The translations under genes and the position numbers were made by a program. A stretch of DNA of 54,077 nt from Streptomyces sp. HD (GTDB lineage Bacteria; Actinomycetota; Actinomycetes; Streptomycetales; Streptomycetaceae): positions 1 to 54,077 of the forward strand of contig NZ_JAQMYP010000064.1 of NCBI RefSeq assembly GCF_028369295.1, written 5' to 3'. The notes beneath the pieces were generated by a model. It worked only from the letters and a program-made list of their open reading frames with translations. It was not told the DNA's origin and made no database searches. Positions 1-9,769 of the stretch are shown piece after piece. How positions within the stretch are numbered: position 1 is the stretch's first letter; every line of letters starts with the position of its first letter.

Positions 1-2
1 AC

Positions 3-473
3 AGCCGTCCGGGTACGGCCCCGGCGGCGGAGGCGGTACGACGCCCGGGGCCGCCCCCACCGCCGCAGCCGGTAGGCCGGTTCCCCAACCCCCGGCTCAC
101 CGGACTGGGCAGCGGCCTGTTCGGCGCCGCCGTGATGCTCGTGCTCGGCTACGTCGACGCGCTGCTGTTCGGGTCGTCGCTCACGGCGTACAGCGTGCTG
201 TTCCTGCCGGTGTGCGTGCTGACCGCGGTCTGGGTGCGCAAGGGCGACCTGATGACCGCGCCGGTGGTCCTGCCGATCGCGTTCACGGTGGGGCTGATCC
301 CGGCGGCCGACACCGGCGGGGGACTCGGCGATCACTTGATGGGACTGTTCACCGCCCTCGCCACGCAGGCCGGGTGGCTGTACGGAGGGACGCTGATCGC
401 CGGCCTCATCGTGACCGTACGCAAGGCCGCCCTGCTGGCACGCAGAGCAGCAGCCCGCCGTCGGCCGCAGTGA
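3..473 (+). CDS. DUF6542-type membrane protein (5' partial)
   Basis: The reading frame is open from the left edge, so the N-terminus lies outside the window. The visible part starts with a Pro/Arg-rich low-complexity stretch (roughly the first 30 residues) and continues into a compact domain with about four hydrophobic segments (around nt 100-170, 180-230, 260-310 and 370-420). It ends in a basic tail rich in Arg and Ala. This architecture fits the DUF6542 domain of Streptomyces proteins encoded beside ppgK/ispH. The function is unknown; membrane location is inferred from the hydrophobic segments. The stop precedes the convergent ppgK stop by about 20 bp. Confidence 0.7.
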   Translation, partial: SRPGTAPAAEAVRRPGPPPPPQPVGRFPNPRLTGLGSGLFGAAVMLVLGYVDALLFGSSLTAYSVLFLPVCVLTAVWVRKGDLMTAPVVLPIAFTVGLIPAADTGGGLGDHLMGLFTALATQAGWLYGGTLIAGLIVTVRKAALLARRAAARRRPQ

Positions 474-495
474 CCGTCGTCGGCCGACCGTCCCG

Positions 496-1245
496 CTAGT
501 CGGCCTTCTCCGCCGCCCGCATCGCCGCCCCCACGATCCCCGCGTTGTTCTGCAGCTGGGCCGGGACGATCTCCGCCTTGATGCCCTCGATGTAGTGCAG
601 GAACTTGTGGGACTTCCGGCTCACCCCGCCGCCGATGATGAACAGCTCCGGGGAGAACAGCATCTCGACATGGGCGAGGTACTTGCGGACGCGGTGGGCC
701 CAGTGCTCCCAGGTCAGCTCCTCGTCCTCCTTGGCCTTGCTGGAGGCTCGCTTCTCGGCGTCGTGGCCGTGGAGTTCGAGGTGGCCCAGCTCGGTGTTGG
801 GGACGAGGGTCCCGTCGACGAACAGCGCGCTGCCGATGCCCGTGCCGAAGGTGAGCAGGATCACCGTGCCCCGGCGGTCGCGGCCCGCGCCGAAGTGCAT
901 CTCGGCGACGCCGGCCGCGTCCGCGTCGTTGACCACCGTCACCGGGTGGCCGCCGAGGCGTTCGCTGAACAACGCGCGCGCGTCGGTGTCGATCCAGCTC
1001 TTGTCGACGTTCGCCGCCGTCCGGATCGTGGAGCCGTCGGTGACCACGCCGGGGAACGTGAGCCCGACCGGCCCCGTCCACCCGTAGTGCTCGACGACCT
1101 GCTTCACCCCGTCGGCCACGCCGTCGGGTGTGGCCGGGTGCGGAGTGAGCACCTTGAAGCGCTCCTCCGCGAGGTCGCCCCTGTCCAGGTCCACCGGAGC
1201 GCCCTTGATCCCGGATCCACCGATGTCCAAGCCGAAGATCTGCAT
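496..1245 (-). CDS. ppgK: Polyphosphate glucokinase
   Basis: A 249-residue ROK-family sugar kinase that phosphorylates glucose with polyphosphate (and usually ATP), feeding glycolysis in the cytoplasm. The N-terminal phosphate-binding loop FGLDIGGSGIKGAPVD is present (residues 4-19). Further landmarks are VVNDADAAG near residue 104, the second phosphate motif LTFGTGIGSALF near 130, and the ELGHLELHG block near 152. The length is that of actinobacterial PpgK and the protein lacks the Zn-binding Cys cluster of many ROK repressors. It starts at ATG (1245). It is followed convergently by the DUF6542 gene and lies downstream of ispH, about 30 bp away on the same strand. Confidence 0.95.
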   Translation of the reverse strand: MQIFGLDIGGSGIKGAPVDLDRGDLAEERFKVLTPHPATPDGVADGVKQVVEHYGWTGPVGLTFPGVVTDGSTIRTAANVDKSWIDTDARALFSERLGGHPVTVVNDADAAGVAEMHFGAGRDRRGTVILLTFGTGIGSALFVDGTLVPNTELGHLELHGHDAEKRASSKAKEDEELTWEHWAHRVRKYLAHVEMLFSPELFIIGGGVSRKSHKFLHYIEGIKAEIVPAQLQNNAGIVGAAMRAAEKAD

Positions 1246-1274
1246 GGCTCTACGTTACGACGCAGGACTGACGG

Positions 1275-2291
1275 TCACTCCCCGGAGTCACCGGCCCCCG
1301 TGCGCTCGGCGATCAGCGCCGCCGCCTCCTCACGCAGGTCACGGCGCAGTTCCTTGGGCAGCGAGAAAGTGATGGACTCCTCGGCGGCCTTGACGAGCTC
1401 CACGTCGCCGTAGCCGCGCTCGGCCAGCCACTCCAGAACCTCCTCGACCAGCACCTCGGGGACGGAGGCACCGGAGGTGACGCCCACCGTGGTCACGCCC
1501 TCCAGCCAGGCCTCGTCGATCTCGCTGGCGAAGTCCACGAGGTAGGCCTCGCGGGAGCCGGCCAGCTTGGCGACCTCGACCAGCCGCTTGGAGTTGGAGG
1601 AGTTGCGGGAGCCGACCACGATGACCAGCTCGGCCTCGGCGCCCATCTGCTTCACCGCGAGCTGACGGTTCTGCGTGGCGTAGCAGATGTCGTCACTGGG
1701 CGGGGAGATCAGCTGCGGGAACTTCTCCTTCAGCGCGTCGACGGTCTCCATGGTCTCGTCGACGGAGAGGGTGGTCTGGGAGAGCCAGACGATCTTCGAG
1801 GGGTCGCGGACCTCGACCTTGGCGACATCCTCGGGTCCGTCGACGAGCTGGATGTGGTCGGGGGCCTCGCCGGACGTGCCGATGACCTCTTCGTGGCCTT
1901 CGTGCCCGATCAGGAGGATGTCGTAGTCCTCATTGGCGAAGCGGACGGCTTCCTTGTGGACCTTGGTGACCAGCGGGCAGGTCGCGTCGATGGTGGCGAG
2001 CTTGCCGCGCGCGGCCTCTTCGTGGACGACGGGGGCCACGCCGTGCGCCGAGAACATCACGATGTTGCCCGGCGGCACCTCCTCCGTCCGCTCGACGAAG
2101 ACGGCGCCCTTCTTCTCCAGGGTCTGCACGACGTACTTGTTGTGGACGATCTCGTGCCGGACGTACACCGGAGCGCCGTACTGCTCCAGGGCTTTCTCGA
2201 CGGCGATCACGGCGCGGTCCACACCCGCGCAGTAGCCACGGGGGGCGGCGAGGAGGACACGGCGGCCAGGCGAAGCAGTCATGCACCCCAT
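1275..2291 (-). CDS. ispH: 4-hydroxy-3-methylbut-2-enyl diphosphate reductase
   Basis: Last enzyme of the MEP isoprenoid pathway: an oxygen-sensitive [4Fe-4S] reductase converting HMBPP to IPP and DMAPP. Conserved cysteine sites are visible: RGYCAGVDRA (about residue 20), DATCPLVTKVH (about 103) and ICYATQNRQ (about 202). The SxN substrate motif is SRNSSNSKRL. The length of 338 residues is normal. There are two possible starts: ATG at 2291 (MGCMTASPGRR) or the in-frame ATG at 2282, which has a GGGG tract just upstream; neither has a strong Shine-Dalgarno. The gene is divergent from xseA. A uppS homologue is encoded about 34 kb away, so polyprenol synthesis is also represented in the window. 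Confidence 0.95.
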   Translation of the reverse strand: MGCMTASPGRRVLLAAPRGYCAGVDRAVIAVEKALEQYGAPVYVRHEIVHNKYVVQTLEKKGAVFVERTEEVPPGNIVMFSAHGVAPVVHEEAARGKLATIDATCPLVTKVHKEAVRFANEDYDILLIGHEGHEEVIGTSGEAPDHIQLVDGPEDVAKVEVRDPSKIVWLSQTTLSVDETMETVDALKEKFPQLISPPSDDICYATQNRQLAVKQMGAEAELVIVVGSRNSSNSKRLVEVAKLAGSREAYLVDFASEIDEAWLEGVTTVGVTSGASVPEVLVEEVLEWLAERGYGDVELVKAAEESITFSLPKELRRDLREEAAALIAERTGAGDSGE

Positions 2292-2485
2292 CGTAAGGGT
2301 GCGCCGGGTGCGCCGAAGATCGCGCAGGTGACGGCTTGGTGCCGGGATTGACGACGGGGTGTGAGGGGAGGGGGTACAGAGGACGGGCGAGGCGGAGGAA
2401 GGGCCGTGACGACCGGGCGGGGCGCCGCGGAAGTACGCCGGACGAAGGACCTGAGGCGGGCCGGAGCCGCGGCTTCCACTGCTCG

Positions 2486-2521
2486 GTCAACTCCTCGTTC
2501 AACTCCTCGTTCAACTCCTCG
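2486..2521. repeat. 12-bp tandem repeat in the ispH-xseA spacer
   Basis: Three head-to-tail copies of TTCAACTCCTCG, the first starting GTCAA. They lie in the 310-bp divergent spacer between ispH and xseA. The repeat makes ORFs on both strands look repetitive, but none has a convincing start or family match, so I treat the spacer as non-coding. The rest of 2292-2601 should hold the ispH and xseA promoters; I saw no confident -35/-10 pair there. Confidence 0.6.
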
Positions 2522-2601
2522 CCCTCCACTGCCCGTCACCCACGCGCCGCGACCTCCGCCACTCGCCCGCCCCTGTCGGTGCCGCCCGTTACGCTCGGCG
2601 C

Positions 2602-3822
2602 ATGGCTGTGAACACGTCCCCCGAATCCCCCCTGCCCGTCGGCGAGGTGTCACGCCTCATCGGCGGCTGGATCGACCGCCTCGGAGCGGTGTGGGTCGAG
2701 GGCCAGATCACCCAGCTGTCGAGACGCCCCGGCGCCGGCGTCGTGTTCCTCACCCTGCGCGACCCGTCGTACGACATCTCCGTGAGCGTGACGGCCTACC
2801 GCCAGGTCTTCGACGCCGTCGCCGACGTGGTGAGCGAGGGCGCCCGCGTCGTCGTACTCGCCAAACCCGAGTGGTACGCCCCCCGCGGTCAGCTCTCCCT
2901 GCGGGCGACCGAGATAAGGCCGGTCGGCGTCGGCGAGCTCCTCGCCCGCCTGGAGATGCTGAAGAAGGCACTCACCGCCGAGGGGCTGTTCGCCCCGGAG
3001 CGCAAGAAGCCGCTGCCCTTCCTGCCCCAGCTCATCGGCCTCGTCTGCGGCCGGGCCTCCGCCGCCGAGCGGGACGTCCTGGAGAACGCCCGGCACCGCT
3101 GGCCCGCGGTCCGCTTCGAGGTACGCAACGTCCCCGTCCAGGGCGTGCACGCCGTACCGCAGGTCGTCCAGGCGGTGAAGGAGCTCGACGCGATCGACGC
3201 CGTGGACGTGATCATCGTCGCCCGCGGCGGCGGCAGCGTCGAGGACCTGCTGCCCTTCTCCGACGAGCAGCTGGTGCGAGCCGTGGCGTCCTGCCGCACC
3301 CCGGTGGTCTCCGCCATCGGGCACGAGCCCGACACCCCACTCCTGGACTACGTCGCCGACCTGCGCGCCTCCACCCCCACCGACGCCGCCAAGAAGGTCG
3401 TACCGGACGTGGGCGAGGAGTACGAACGCGTACGGCTGCTGCGCGACCGGGCCCGGCGCTGTGTCGAGGCGTTCATCGAGCGGGAGGAGCGCGGGCTCGC
3501 GCACGCCCTCGCGCGGCCCTCGATAGAGGACCCGCACCGCATGATCGACGAGCGTGCCGATCATGTGGCGTCCCTCCTCGACCGCGGCCGCCGCTGCCTC
3601 GGCCACCACCTCGACCGCGCCGACTCCGAGCTGACGCATACGCACGCACGCGTGGTGGCCCTCTCCCCCGCCGCGACCCTGAAGCGGGGGTACGCGGTGC
3701 TGCAGAAGGCCGACGGGCACGTGGTCCGTGACCCGGGCGAGGTGACCGCGGACGAGGCGCTGCGGGCGCGGGTCGCCGAGGGTGAGTTCTCCGTACGAGT
3801 CGACGCACGAGCCGATGCATAG
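2602..3822 (+). CDS. xseA: Exodeoxyribonuclease VII large subunit
   Basis: Catalytic subunit of ExoVII, a metal-dependent exonuclease that degrades single-stranded DNA in both directions and limits recombination intermediates. The 406-residue protein has an N-terminal OB-fold (about residues 15-105, with VWVEGQITQLS) and a central catalytic domain containing GRASAAERDVLENA and IIVARGGGSVEDLLPF. The SAIGHEPDTPLLDYVADLRA block is near residue 237. A long helical region follows, and the C-terminal block is TLKRGYAVL. ATG at 2602 begins MAVNTSPESP. The start codon of xseB follows 9 bp after its stop, so the two subunits form an operon. Confidence 0.95.
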   Translation: MAVNTSPESPLPVGEVSRLIGGWIDRLGAVWVEGQITQLSRRPGAGVVFLTLRDPSYDISVSVTAYRQVFDAVADVVSEGARVVVLAKPEWYAPRGQLSLRATEIRPVGVGELLARLEMLKKALTAEGLFAPERKKPLPFLPQLIGLVCGRASAAERDVLENARHRWPAVRFEVRNVPVQGVHAVPQVVQAVKELDAIDAVDVIIVARGGGSVEDLLPFSDEQLVRAVASCRTPVVSAIGHEPDTPLLDYVADLRASTPTDAAKKVVPDVGEEYERVRLLRDRARRCVEAFIEREERGLAHALARPSIEDPHRMIDERADHVASLLDRGRRCLGHHLDRADSELTHTHARVVALSPAATLKRGYAVLQKADGHVVRDPGEVTADEALRARVAEGEFSVRVDARADA

Positions 3823-3831
3823 GGTGGGCGA

Positions 3832-4083
3832 ATGACCAGCAAGGTGGAAGAGGCACTGGGCTACGAGCAGGCCCGGGACGAGCTGATCGAGGTCGTACGG
3901 CGGCTGGAGGCGGGCGGTACGACGCTGGAGGAGTCCCTCGCGCTGTGGGAGCGGGGCGAGGAGCTGGCCAAGGTGTGCCGACGCTGGCTGGAGGGGGCAC
4001 GGGCACGCCTGGACGCCGCACTCGCCGAGGAGGCCGAGGCCGAGGCAGGGGTCGAGCAGGAAGACGGCGCGGGCGAGCCATAG
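3832..4083 (+). CDS. xseB: Exodeoxyribonuclease VII small subunit
   Basis: An 83-residue all-helical accessory subunit that binds the XseA C-terminal helices. The signature YEQARDELIEVVRRLEAG and the following TTLEESLALWERGEEL are both visible, followed by a Glu/Ala-rich acidic tail. The length is normal for actinobacterial XseB. The ATG is preceded by a purine-rich AGGGTGGGCGA stretch. The gene sits directly after xseA in a two-gene operon. Confidence 0.93.
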   Translation: MTSKVEEALGYEQARDELIEVVRRLEAGGTTLEESLALWERGEELAKVCRRWLEGARARLDAALAEEAEAEAGVEQEDGAGEP

Positions 4084-4150
4084 AACACCGCGTCGGGGTG
4101 CCGTTAAGTATGGCGTGGCTGTGAAGCGGATCACCACGTCCGGCTTTTTG

Positions 4151-4179
4151 TTGAACCTTGAACTTGTGTCGCGTACCGT
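4151..4179 (+). promoter_or_regulatory. Candidate promoter of the nitroreductase gene
   Basis: TTGAAC (4151-4156) and TACCGT (4174-4179) are separated by 17 bp, a housekeeping-like -35/-10 pair. A second TTGAAC directly follows (4158-4163), giving a 7-bp-phased direct repeat that could be an operator for a redox-sensing or MarR-type regulator. The predicted start would leave a leader of about 55 nt before the AGAAGG ribosome site and the ATG at 4243. Seen by eye only. Confidence 0.4.
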
Positions 4180-4242
4180 CGAAGACGAAACCGGTCCCCG
4201 GTCCGCTTACCCGCACGCCGCACACCCCGAGAAGGTTCACGC

Positions 4243-4833
4243 ATGTCTCTCGCCCTTGACCCCGCCGCCCAGGACCTGCTGTTCCGCGAGGCCCGCACCG
4301 CGAACGCCTTCACCGACGAGCCGGTGACCGAGGAGCAGGTCCAGGCGATCTACGACCTGGTCAAGTACGGCCCCACCGCCTTCAACCAGACCCCGCTGCG
4401 CATCACCCTGGTCCGCTCCGCCGAGGCCCGCGAGCGCCTGGTGCAGCACATGGCCGAGGGCAACCAGGCCAAGACCGCCGCCGCCCCGCTGGTCGCGATC
4501 CTCTCCGCGGACAACGAGTTCCACGAGGAGCTGCCGACCCTGTTCCCGGCGTTCCCGCAGGCCAAGGACCTCTTCTTCAGCGAGCGCGCGGCCCGTGAGA
4601 ACGCCGCCGCCATGAACGCCGCCCTGCAGGCCGGGTACTTCATCGTCGGCGTCCGCGCCGCCGGCCTGGCCGCCGGCCCGATGACCGGCTTCGACTTCGA
4701 GGGTGTCCGCAAGGAGTTCCTGGACGACGACCACACCCCGCTGATGGTCGTCAACATCGGCAAGCCGGGCCCGGACGCCTGGTACCCGCGCTCCCCGCGC
4801 CTGGAGTTCGACCAGGTCGTCACCACGGTCTGA
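4243..4833 (+). CDS. Nitroreductase family protein (malonic semialdehyde reductase / RutE-like)
   Basis: A 196-residue FMN-dependent NAD(P)H oxidoreductase of the nitroreductase fold. It aligns with the RutE/HadB subgroup commonly annotated as malonic semialdehyde reductase. Visible features are the N-terminal FREARTANAFTDEPV segment with the FMN-contacting region, YDLVKYGPTAFNQTP (residues 43-57), and the C-terminal block of the group, NIGKPGPDAWYPRSPRLEFDQVV. The physiological substrate is uncertain, because no pyrimidine-degradation (rut) genes are nearby. ATG at 4243 follows AGAAGG. The gene is monocistronic between a candidate promoter and a strong terminator. Confidence 0.8.
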   Translation: MSLALDPAAQDLLFREARTANAFTDEPVTEEQVQAIYDLVKYGPTAFNQTPLRITLVRSAEARERLVQHMAEGNQAKTAAAPLVAILSADNEFHEELPTLFPAFPQAKDLFFSERAARENAAAMNAALQAGYFIVGVRAAGLAAGPMTGFDFEGVRKEFLDDDHTPLMVVNIGKPGPDAWYPRSPRLEFDQVVTTV

Positions 4834-4844
4834 ACCGACCGCCC

Positions 4845-4886
4845 ATGACGAAGGCCCCCGGCACTGGTGCCGGGGGCCTTCGTCAT
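4845..4886. terminator. Perfect bidirectional hairpin terminator
   Basis: A 42-bp perfect palindrome: a 20-bp stem ATGACGAAGGCCCCCGGCAC, a 2-nt TG centre, then the exact complement. It lies between the convergent nitroreductase and DUF4245 stops and should terminate both transcripts. There is no U-tract, as is usual in Streptomyces. Confidence 0.85.
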
Positions 4887-4925
4887 ACCTGTCGAGTCAC
4901 AGCCGATCGGCTCACGACCGATCGC

Positions 4926-5447
4926 TCACGCCGTCTTCAGCGCCGCCGCCATCTGCTTCAGCTGCTCGAACGAGCCCGTGCCCGCCACCACGGTCGTCGC
5001 GCCGTTCTCCTGGTGGACGAGCGCGTCGTAGCGGCCGCCGGTGTACCGCGTCCACGTCCGGTCGCCGATCTTCTGGGTGCCCTTGGTCTCCTGGCCGCCC
5101 TGGCTGGCCTCTTCGATGAACTCCGACGGCTTCTGAGTGGACTGCTCGATCTGCACGTACTGCCCGTCGGGGGTGTGGAAACCGAGATGCCAGGCGTCGG
5201 CCTTGTCGCCCCGGAAGCGTACGGAGGTCGGCTTCCAGGTGTCGGGCAGGCCCTGGGGCGCGGCCACCGGGTAGGACGCCGCCCGGCGGGCCGTCAGCAG
5301 TTCGACGCGGTAGTCGACCCGCGGGAGGTCGGGGGTGCCGCCCTCACGGGGAACGAAGAGATAGATGACTCCCGCCGCGAGCACGGTCACTCCCAGGGAG
5401 AGCACCATGTTCCGGACCGACTTCTGCTTGCCGTTCGAACCTGCCAC
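4926..5447 (-). CDS. DUF4245 domain-containing membrane-anchored protein
   Basis: A 173-residue protein with a short basic N-terminus, one membrane anchor (about residues 13-30, MVLSLGVTVLAAGVIYLFVP) and an extracytoplasmic domain of about 140 residues. Blocks such as PVAAPQGLPDTWKPTSVR and WTRYTGGRYDALVH match the actinobacterial DUF4245 family. No catalytic motif or lipobox is visible and the function is unknown. The start is GTG at 5447. It is divergent from glpX, a linkage common in actinobacteria. It converges on the nitroreductase gene through the shared hairpin. Confidence 0.85.
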   Translation of the reverse strand: MAGSNGKQKSVRNMVLSLGVTVLAAGVIYLFVPREGGTPDLPRVDYRVELLTARRAASYPVAAPQGLPDTWKPTSVRFRGDKADAWHLGFHTPDGQYVQIEQSTQKPSEFIEEASQGGQETKGTQKIGDRTWTRYTGGRYDALVHQENGATTVVAGTGSFEQLKQMAAALKTA

Positions 5448-5574
5448 GCCCCCTATCGTCGCAGGTGCCCCGGTCTGCTCATCCGTGGGGCCCCCTGCTC
5501 ATTCTGTCCGCCCGAGGATAGAGTCAGGGTCGAACCCTCATCCGGCCGTCGTCGTATCAGAAAGGTGCGCCTCG

Positions 5575-6612
5575 ATGACCGAGAATCATCATCATCTGCC
5601 GTCCGAGCTCGAAGTACCCAGCGAAGCCCCCGACCGCAACCTGGCCCTGGAACTGGTCCGTGTGACCGAAGCCGCGGCGATGGCCGCGGGCCGCTGGGTC
5701 GGGCGCGGCGACAAGAACGGCGCCGACGGCGCCGCGGTGCGCGCCATGCGGACCCTCGTCTCCACCGTGTCGATGAACGGCGTCGTCGTCATCGGTGAGG
5801 GCGAGAAGGACGAGGCACCGATGCTCTTCAACGGGGAGCAGGTCGGCGACGGAACCGGACCGGAGTGCGACATCGCCGTCGACCCGATCGACGGAACCAC
5901 GCTGACCGCGAAGGGCATGCCGAACGCGATCGCGGTCCTCGCCGCCGCGGACCGGGGGTCGATGTTCGACCCGTCCGCCGTCTTCTACATGGACAAGCTG
6001 GTCACCGGCCCCGAGGCCGCCGACTTCGTCGACATCAACGCGCCCGTGGCGGTGAACATCCGACGGGTCGCGAAGGCGAAGCGGTCGACGCCGGAGGACG
6101 TCACCGTCGTCATCCTCGACCGGCCCCGGCACGAGGGCATCATCGAGGAGATCCGGGACGCCGGCGCGCGGATCAAGCTGATCTCCGACGGTGACGTCGC
6201 GGGGTCGATCTACGCCCTGCGCGAGGGCACCGGCGTCGACATGCTGCTGGGTATCGGCGGTACGCCGGAGGGGATCATCTCGGCGTGTGCCGTGAAGTGC
6301 CTCGGCGGGACCATCCAGGGCAAGCTGTGGCCGAAGGACGACGAGGAGCGGCAGCGGGCGATCGACGCCGGGCACGACCTGGACCGCGTGCTGATGACCG
6401 ATGACCTGGTCGCCGGGGACAACGTGTTCTTCGTCGCCACCGGCATCACGGACGGTGAGTTGCTGCGCGGTGTGCGGTATCGGTCGGAAACCGCGACCAC
6501 CGACTCGATTGTGATGCGGTCGAAGTCGGGCACGGTGCGGCGGATTGATTCCGAGCACCGCCTCAGGAAGCTGCGGGCCTACAGCGCGATTGACTTCGAC
6601 AGGGCGAAGTGA
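5575..6612 (+). CDS. glpX: Class II fructose-1,6-bisphosphatase
   Basis: Gluconeogenic phosphatase (fructose-1,6-bisphosphate to fructose-6-phosphate) of the GlpX type, metal dependent and cytoplasmic. The 345-residue protein shows GEGEKDEAPML, the metal-binding DPIDGTTLTAKG, the NAIAVLAAADRGSMF block, and LISDGDVAGSIYAL followed by GIGGTPEGIISACAVKC. The start is ATG at 5575 (MTENHHH), with AAAGGTG upstream. The frame is open further upstream, but that part overlaps the divergent DUF4245 gene and is not conserved-looking. A terminator follows. Confidence 0.95.
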   Translation: MTENHHHLPSELEVPSEAPDRNLALELVRVTEAAAMAAGRWVGRGDKNGADGAAVRAMRTLVSTVSMNGVVVIGEGEKDEAPMLFNGEQVGDGTGPECDIAVDPIDGTTLTAKGMPNAIAVLAAADRGSMFDPSAVFYMDKLVTGPEAADFVDINAPVAVNIRRVAKAKRSTPEDVTVVILDRPRHEGIIEEIRDAGARIKLISDGDVAGSIYALREGTGVDMLLGIGGTPEGIISACAVKCLGGTIQGKLWPKDDEERQRAIDAGHDLDRVLMTDDLVAGDNVFFVATGITDGELLRGVRYRSETATTDSIVMRSKSGTVRRIDSEHRLRKLRAYSAIDFDRAK

Positions 6613-6646
6613 ATTAGCGCCACGCTGCTGCGCGGCTCATAAGACG

Positions 6647-6678
6647 TTGGGCGCCCCCGGTGCGGAGGGGGCGCCCAA
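6647..6678. terminator. Terminator between glpX and the Wbl gene
   Basis: A 12-bp stem TTGGGCGCCCCC / GGGGGCGCCCAA with an 8-nt loop, followed on the plus strand by TTTCTTT. Placed between convergent stops, it can serve both genes. Confidence 0.8.
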
Positions 6679-6690
6679 TTTCTTTGCTTC

Positions 6691-7068
6691 TCAGCCCGCC
6701 TGCGCTATCCGGTTCGTCGCCCTCGCCGCCTTCTTCAGTTCCATCTCGCGGCGGCGGCGCCTGGCCAGGACCACCCGGCGCTCGGCGGCGGTGAGGCCGC
6801 CCCAGACGCCGTACGGCTCGGGCTGGAGGAGAGCGTGTTCGCGGCACTCGACCATGACCGGGCAGCGGGCGCAGACCCGCTTGGCGGCCTCCTCACGGGA
6901 GAGCCGGGCCGCGGTGGGCTCCTTCGAGGGGGCGAAGAACAGGCCGGCCTCGTCGCGGCGGCACACGGCCTCCGTATGCCATGGGGCGTCTTGATCCCTG
7001 TCTCGCACTGGCACCCGCTGGGCCGGAACGGCAGCTACCTGCAGGGACGAATGCGGCGGTTGCAGCAC
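6691..7068 (-). CDS. WhiB-like (Wbl) iron-sulfur transcriptional regulator
   Basis: A 125-residue Wbl protein. Four cysteines in the family spacing C-X29-C-X2-C-X5-C ligate a [4Fe-4S] cluster that senses O2/NO or redox. They are followed by the G-(V/I)-W-G-G turn (YGVWGGLTAAERR) and a basic RRRRREMELKK tail that contacts DNA. Wbl proteins act with the primary sigma factor (family knowledge). By position between glpX and a DUF1707 gene it may be the Streptomyces wblI type; I cannot confirm the paralogue. The start is GTG at 7068, chosen for AGGAG six bases upstream. The preceding spacer (7069-7242) should hold its promoter. Confidence 0.92.
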   Translation of the reverse strand: MLQPPHSSLQVAAVPAQRVPVRDRDQDAPWHTEAVCRRDEAGLFFAPSKEPTAARLSREEAAKRVCARCPVMVECREHALLQPEPYGVWGGLTAAERRVVLARRRRREMELKKAARATNRIAQAG

Positions 7069-7242
7069 GGTCTACTCCTGACGACGGCTTCGCGAGCGAG
7101 AGACGATGCAGCAAGGTCTACCCGCTGTACGCGCGCCTATGCAGTCAGTTTCGAACCGCTGGATTTAGGGGGGTCCTGAGCGCCGCTGCGGGGTGCCCGG
7201 GGGGCCTCGGAGGGGCGTGGGAAACGGTTCGATTCACAACCG

Positions 7243-7947
7243 TCAACGGTCGAAATGCTTGCGCAAACTCCTGTCCAGCTTGCGTTCCACGCGATCGAGA
7301 ATGTCGGCGACGAGTTTCCCCCGCTTCGGCCGGCCGTCGATGCTGCCGAGCACCGCCCAGCCGTCGACATGGACGACCGGCGCCTGCGGGTCCTCGGCGT
7401 CGAGCGTGTCCACCTCGAAGCTGCCGAGCACGCCGCCGCCCGCGGCGCGCAGCGAGACGTTCTCCGGGACGCGGACGTCGACGCTGCCGAAGACCGATAT
7501 CGCGCGGATCACGACCTGCTGATACTCGAAGAGCGCCTCACTGAGGTCTATCTCCACGCTGCCGAAGATCGCGTACGCGTGGATACGGCGGCCCGCGCGC
7601 CAGCGGCCCTTGCGGACCGCACTGCTGAAGACCGCGACCACGTTGTCGTCGGGGTCGGCCGGGAGGGCGCCGGGGGCCGGACGGCCGTAGGCCGGGGAGC
7701 GGGGTGCGCGGGGCTGGTGGGCGGCGGGCAGGTCCCGTATGAACACGTCCAGTTCGCCGACCGTCTTGGCCGCCAGCACGCCCTCGACGCGCTCGGCGTG
7801 CTCGTCGGCGGTGAGGCGGCCCTCGGCCAGGGCGTCGCGCAGGATGTCGGTGATCCGGTCGCGATCGGCGTCGGAGGCGCGAAGCTCGGCGGCGGCAGCG
7901 GGTGCGGTCTGCTTCTGAAGGTCCACGGCAGCAGCGTACCCAAACAC
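7243..7947 (-). CDS. DUF1707 domain protein with LiaF-like C-terminal domain
   Basis: An N-terminal DUF1707 (SHOCT-like) domain with LRASDADRDRITDILRDALAEGRL and DEHAERVEGVLAAKTVGELD at about residues 23-67. After a Pro-rich linker comes a C-terminal beta-rich domain with repeated FGSVE/FGSVDV/LGSFEV motifs, typical of the cell-wall-active antibiotic response (LiaF-type) domain. No membrane segment is visible, so it is probably cytoplasmic or peripheral; a cell-envelope stress role is a family-level guess. The 234-residue frame begins at GTG 7947; GTG at 7926 (VDLQKQT) is a realistic alternative. A TATCGCGATCTATCG near-palindrome lies just upstream and may be a promoter or operator. Confidence 0.85.
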   Translation of the reverse strand: MFGYAAAVDLQKQTAPAAAAELRASDADRDRITDILRDALAEGRLTADEHAERVEGVLAAKTVGELDVFIRDLPAAHQPRAPRSPAYGRPAPGALPADPDDNVVAVFSSAVRKGRWRAGRRIHAYAIFGSVEIDLSEALFEYQQVVIRAISVFGSVDVRVPENVSLRAAGGGVLGSFEVDTLDAEDPQAPVVHVDGWAVLGSIDGRPKRGKLVADILDRVERKLDRSLRKHFDR

Positions 7948-8089
7948 GATAGATCGCGATACCCCCGGAGATGACCTGTGGACGACGAACTGAGCCTTAC
8001 CTCACAAGCTTCCGGCGTTGAACAGGTTCTACGCTGATGAGGCCGCCAATGGAGGCGGCTGCCGTCTGCCGAGTGAGGAATGGGCTGAG

Positions 8090-9757
<1,668 letters not shown>

Positions 9758-9769
9758 GGCCTTCGGTAC

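Noticed and set aside
1930..2529. Minus-strand frame with EELN repeats upstream of ispH
   Set aside because: The repeat is a 12-bp tandem DNA repeat in the spacer, and the frame runs antiparallel into ispH out of frame with it.
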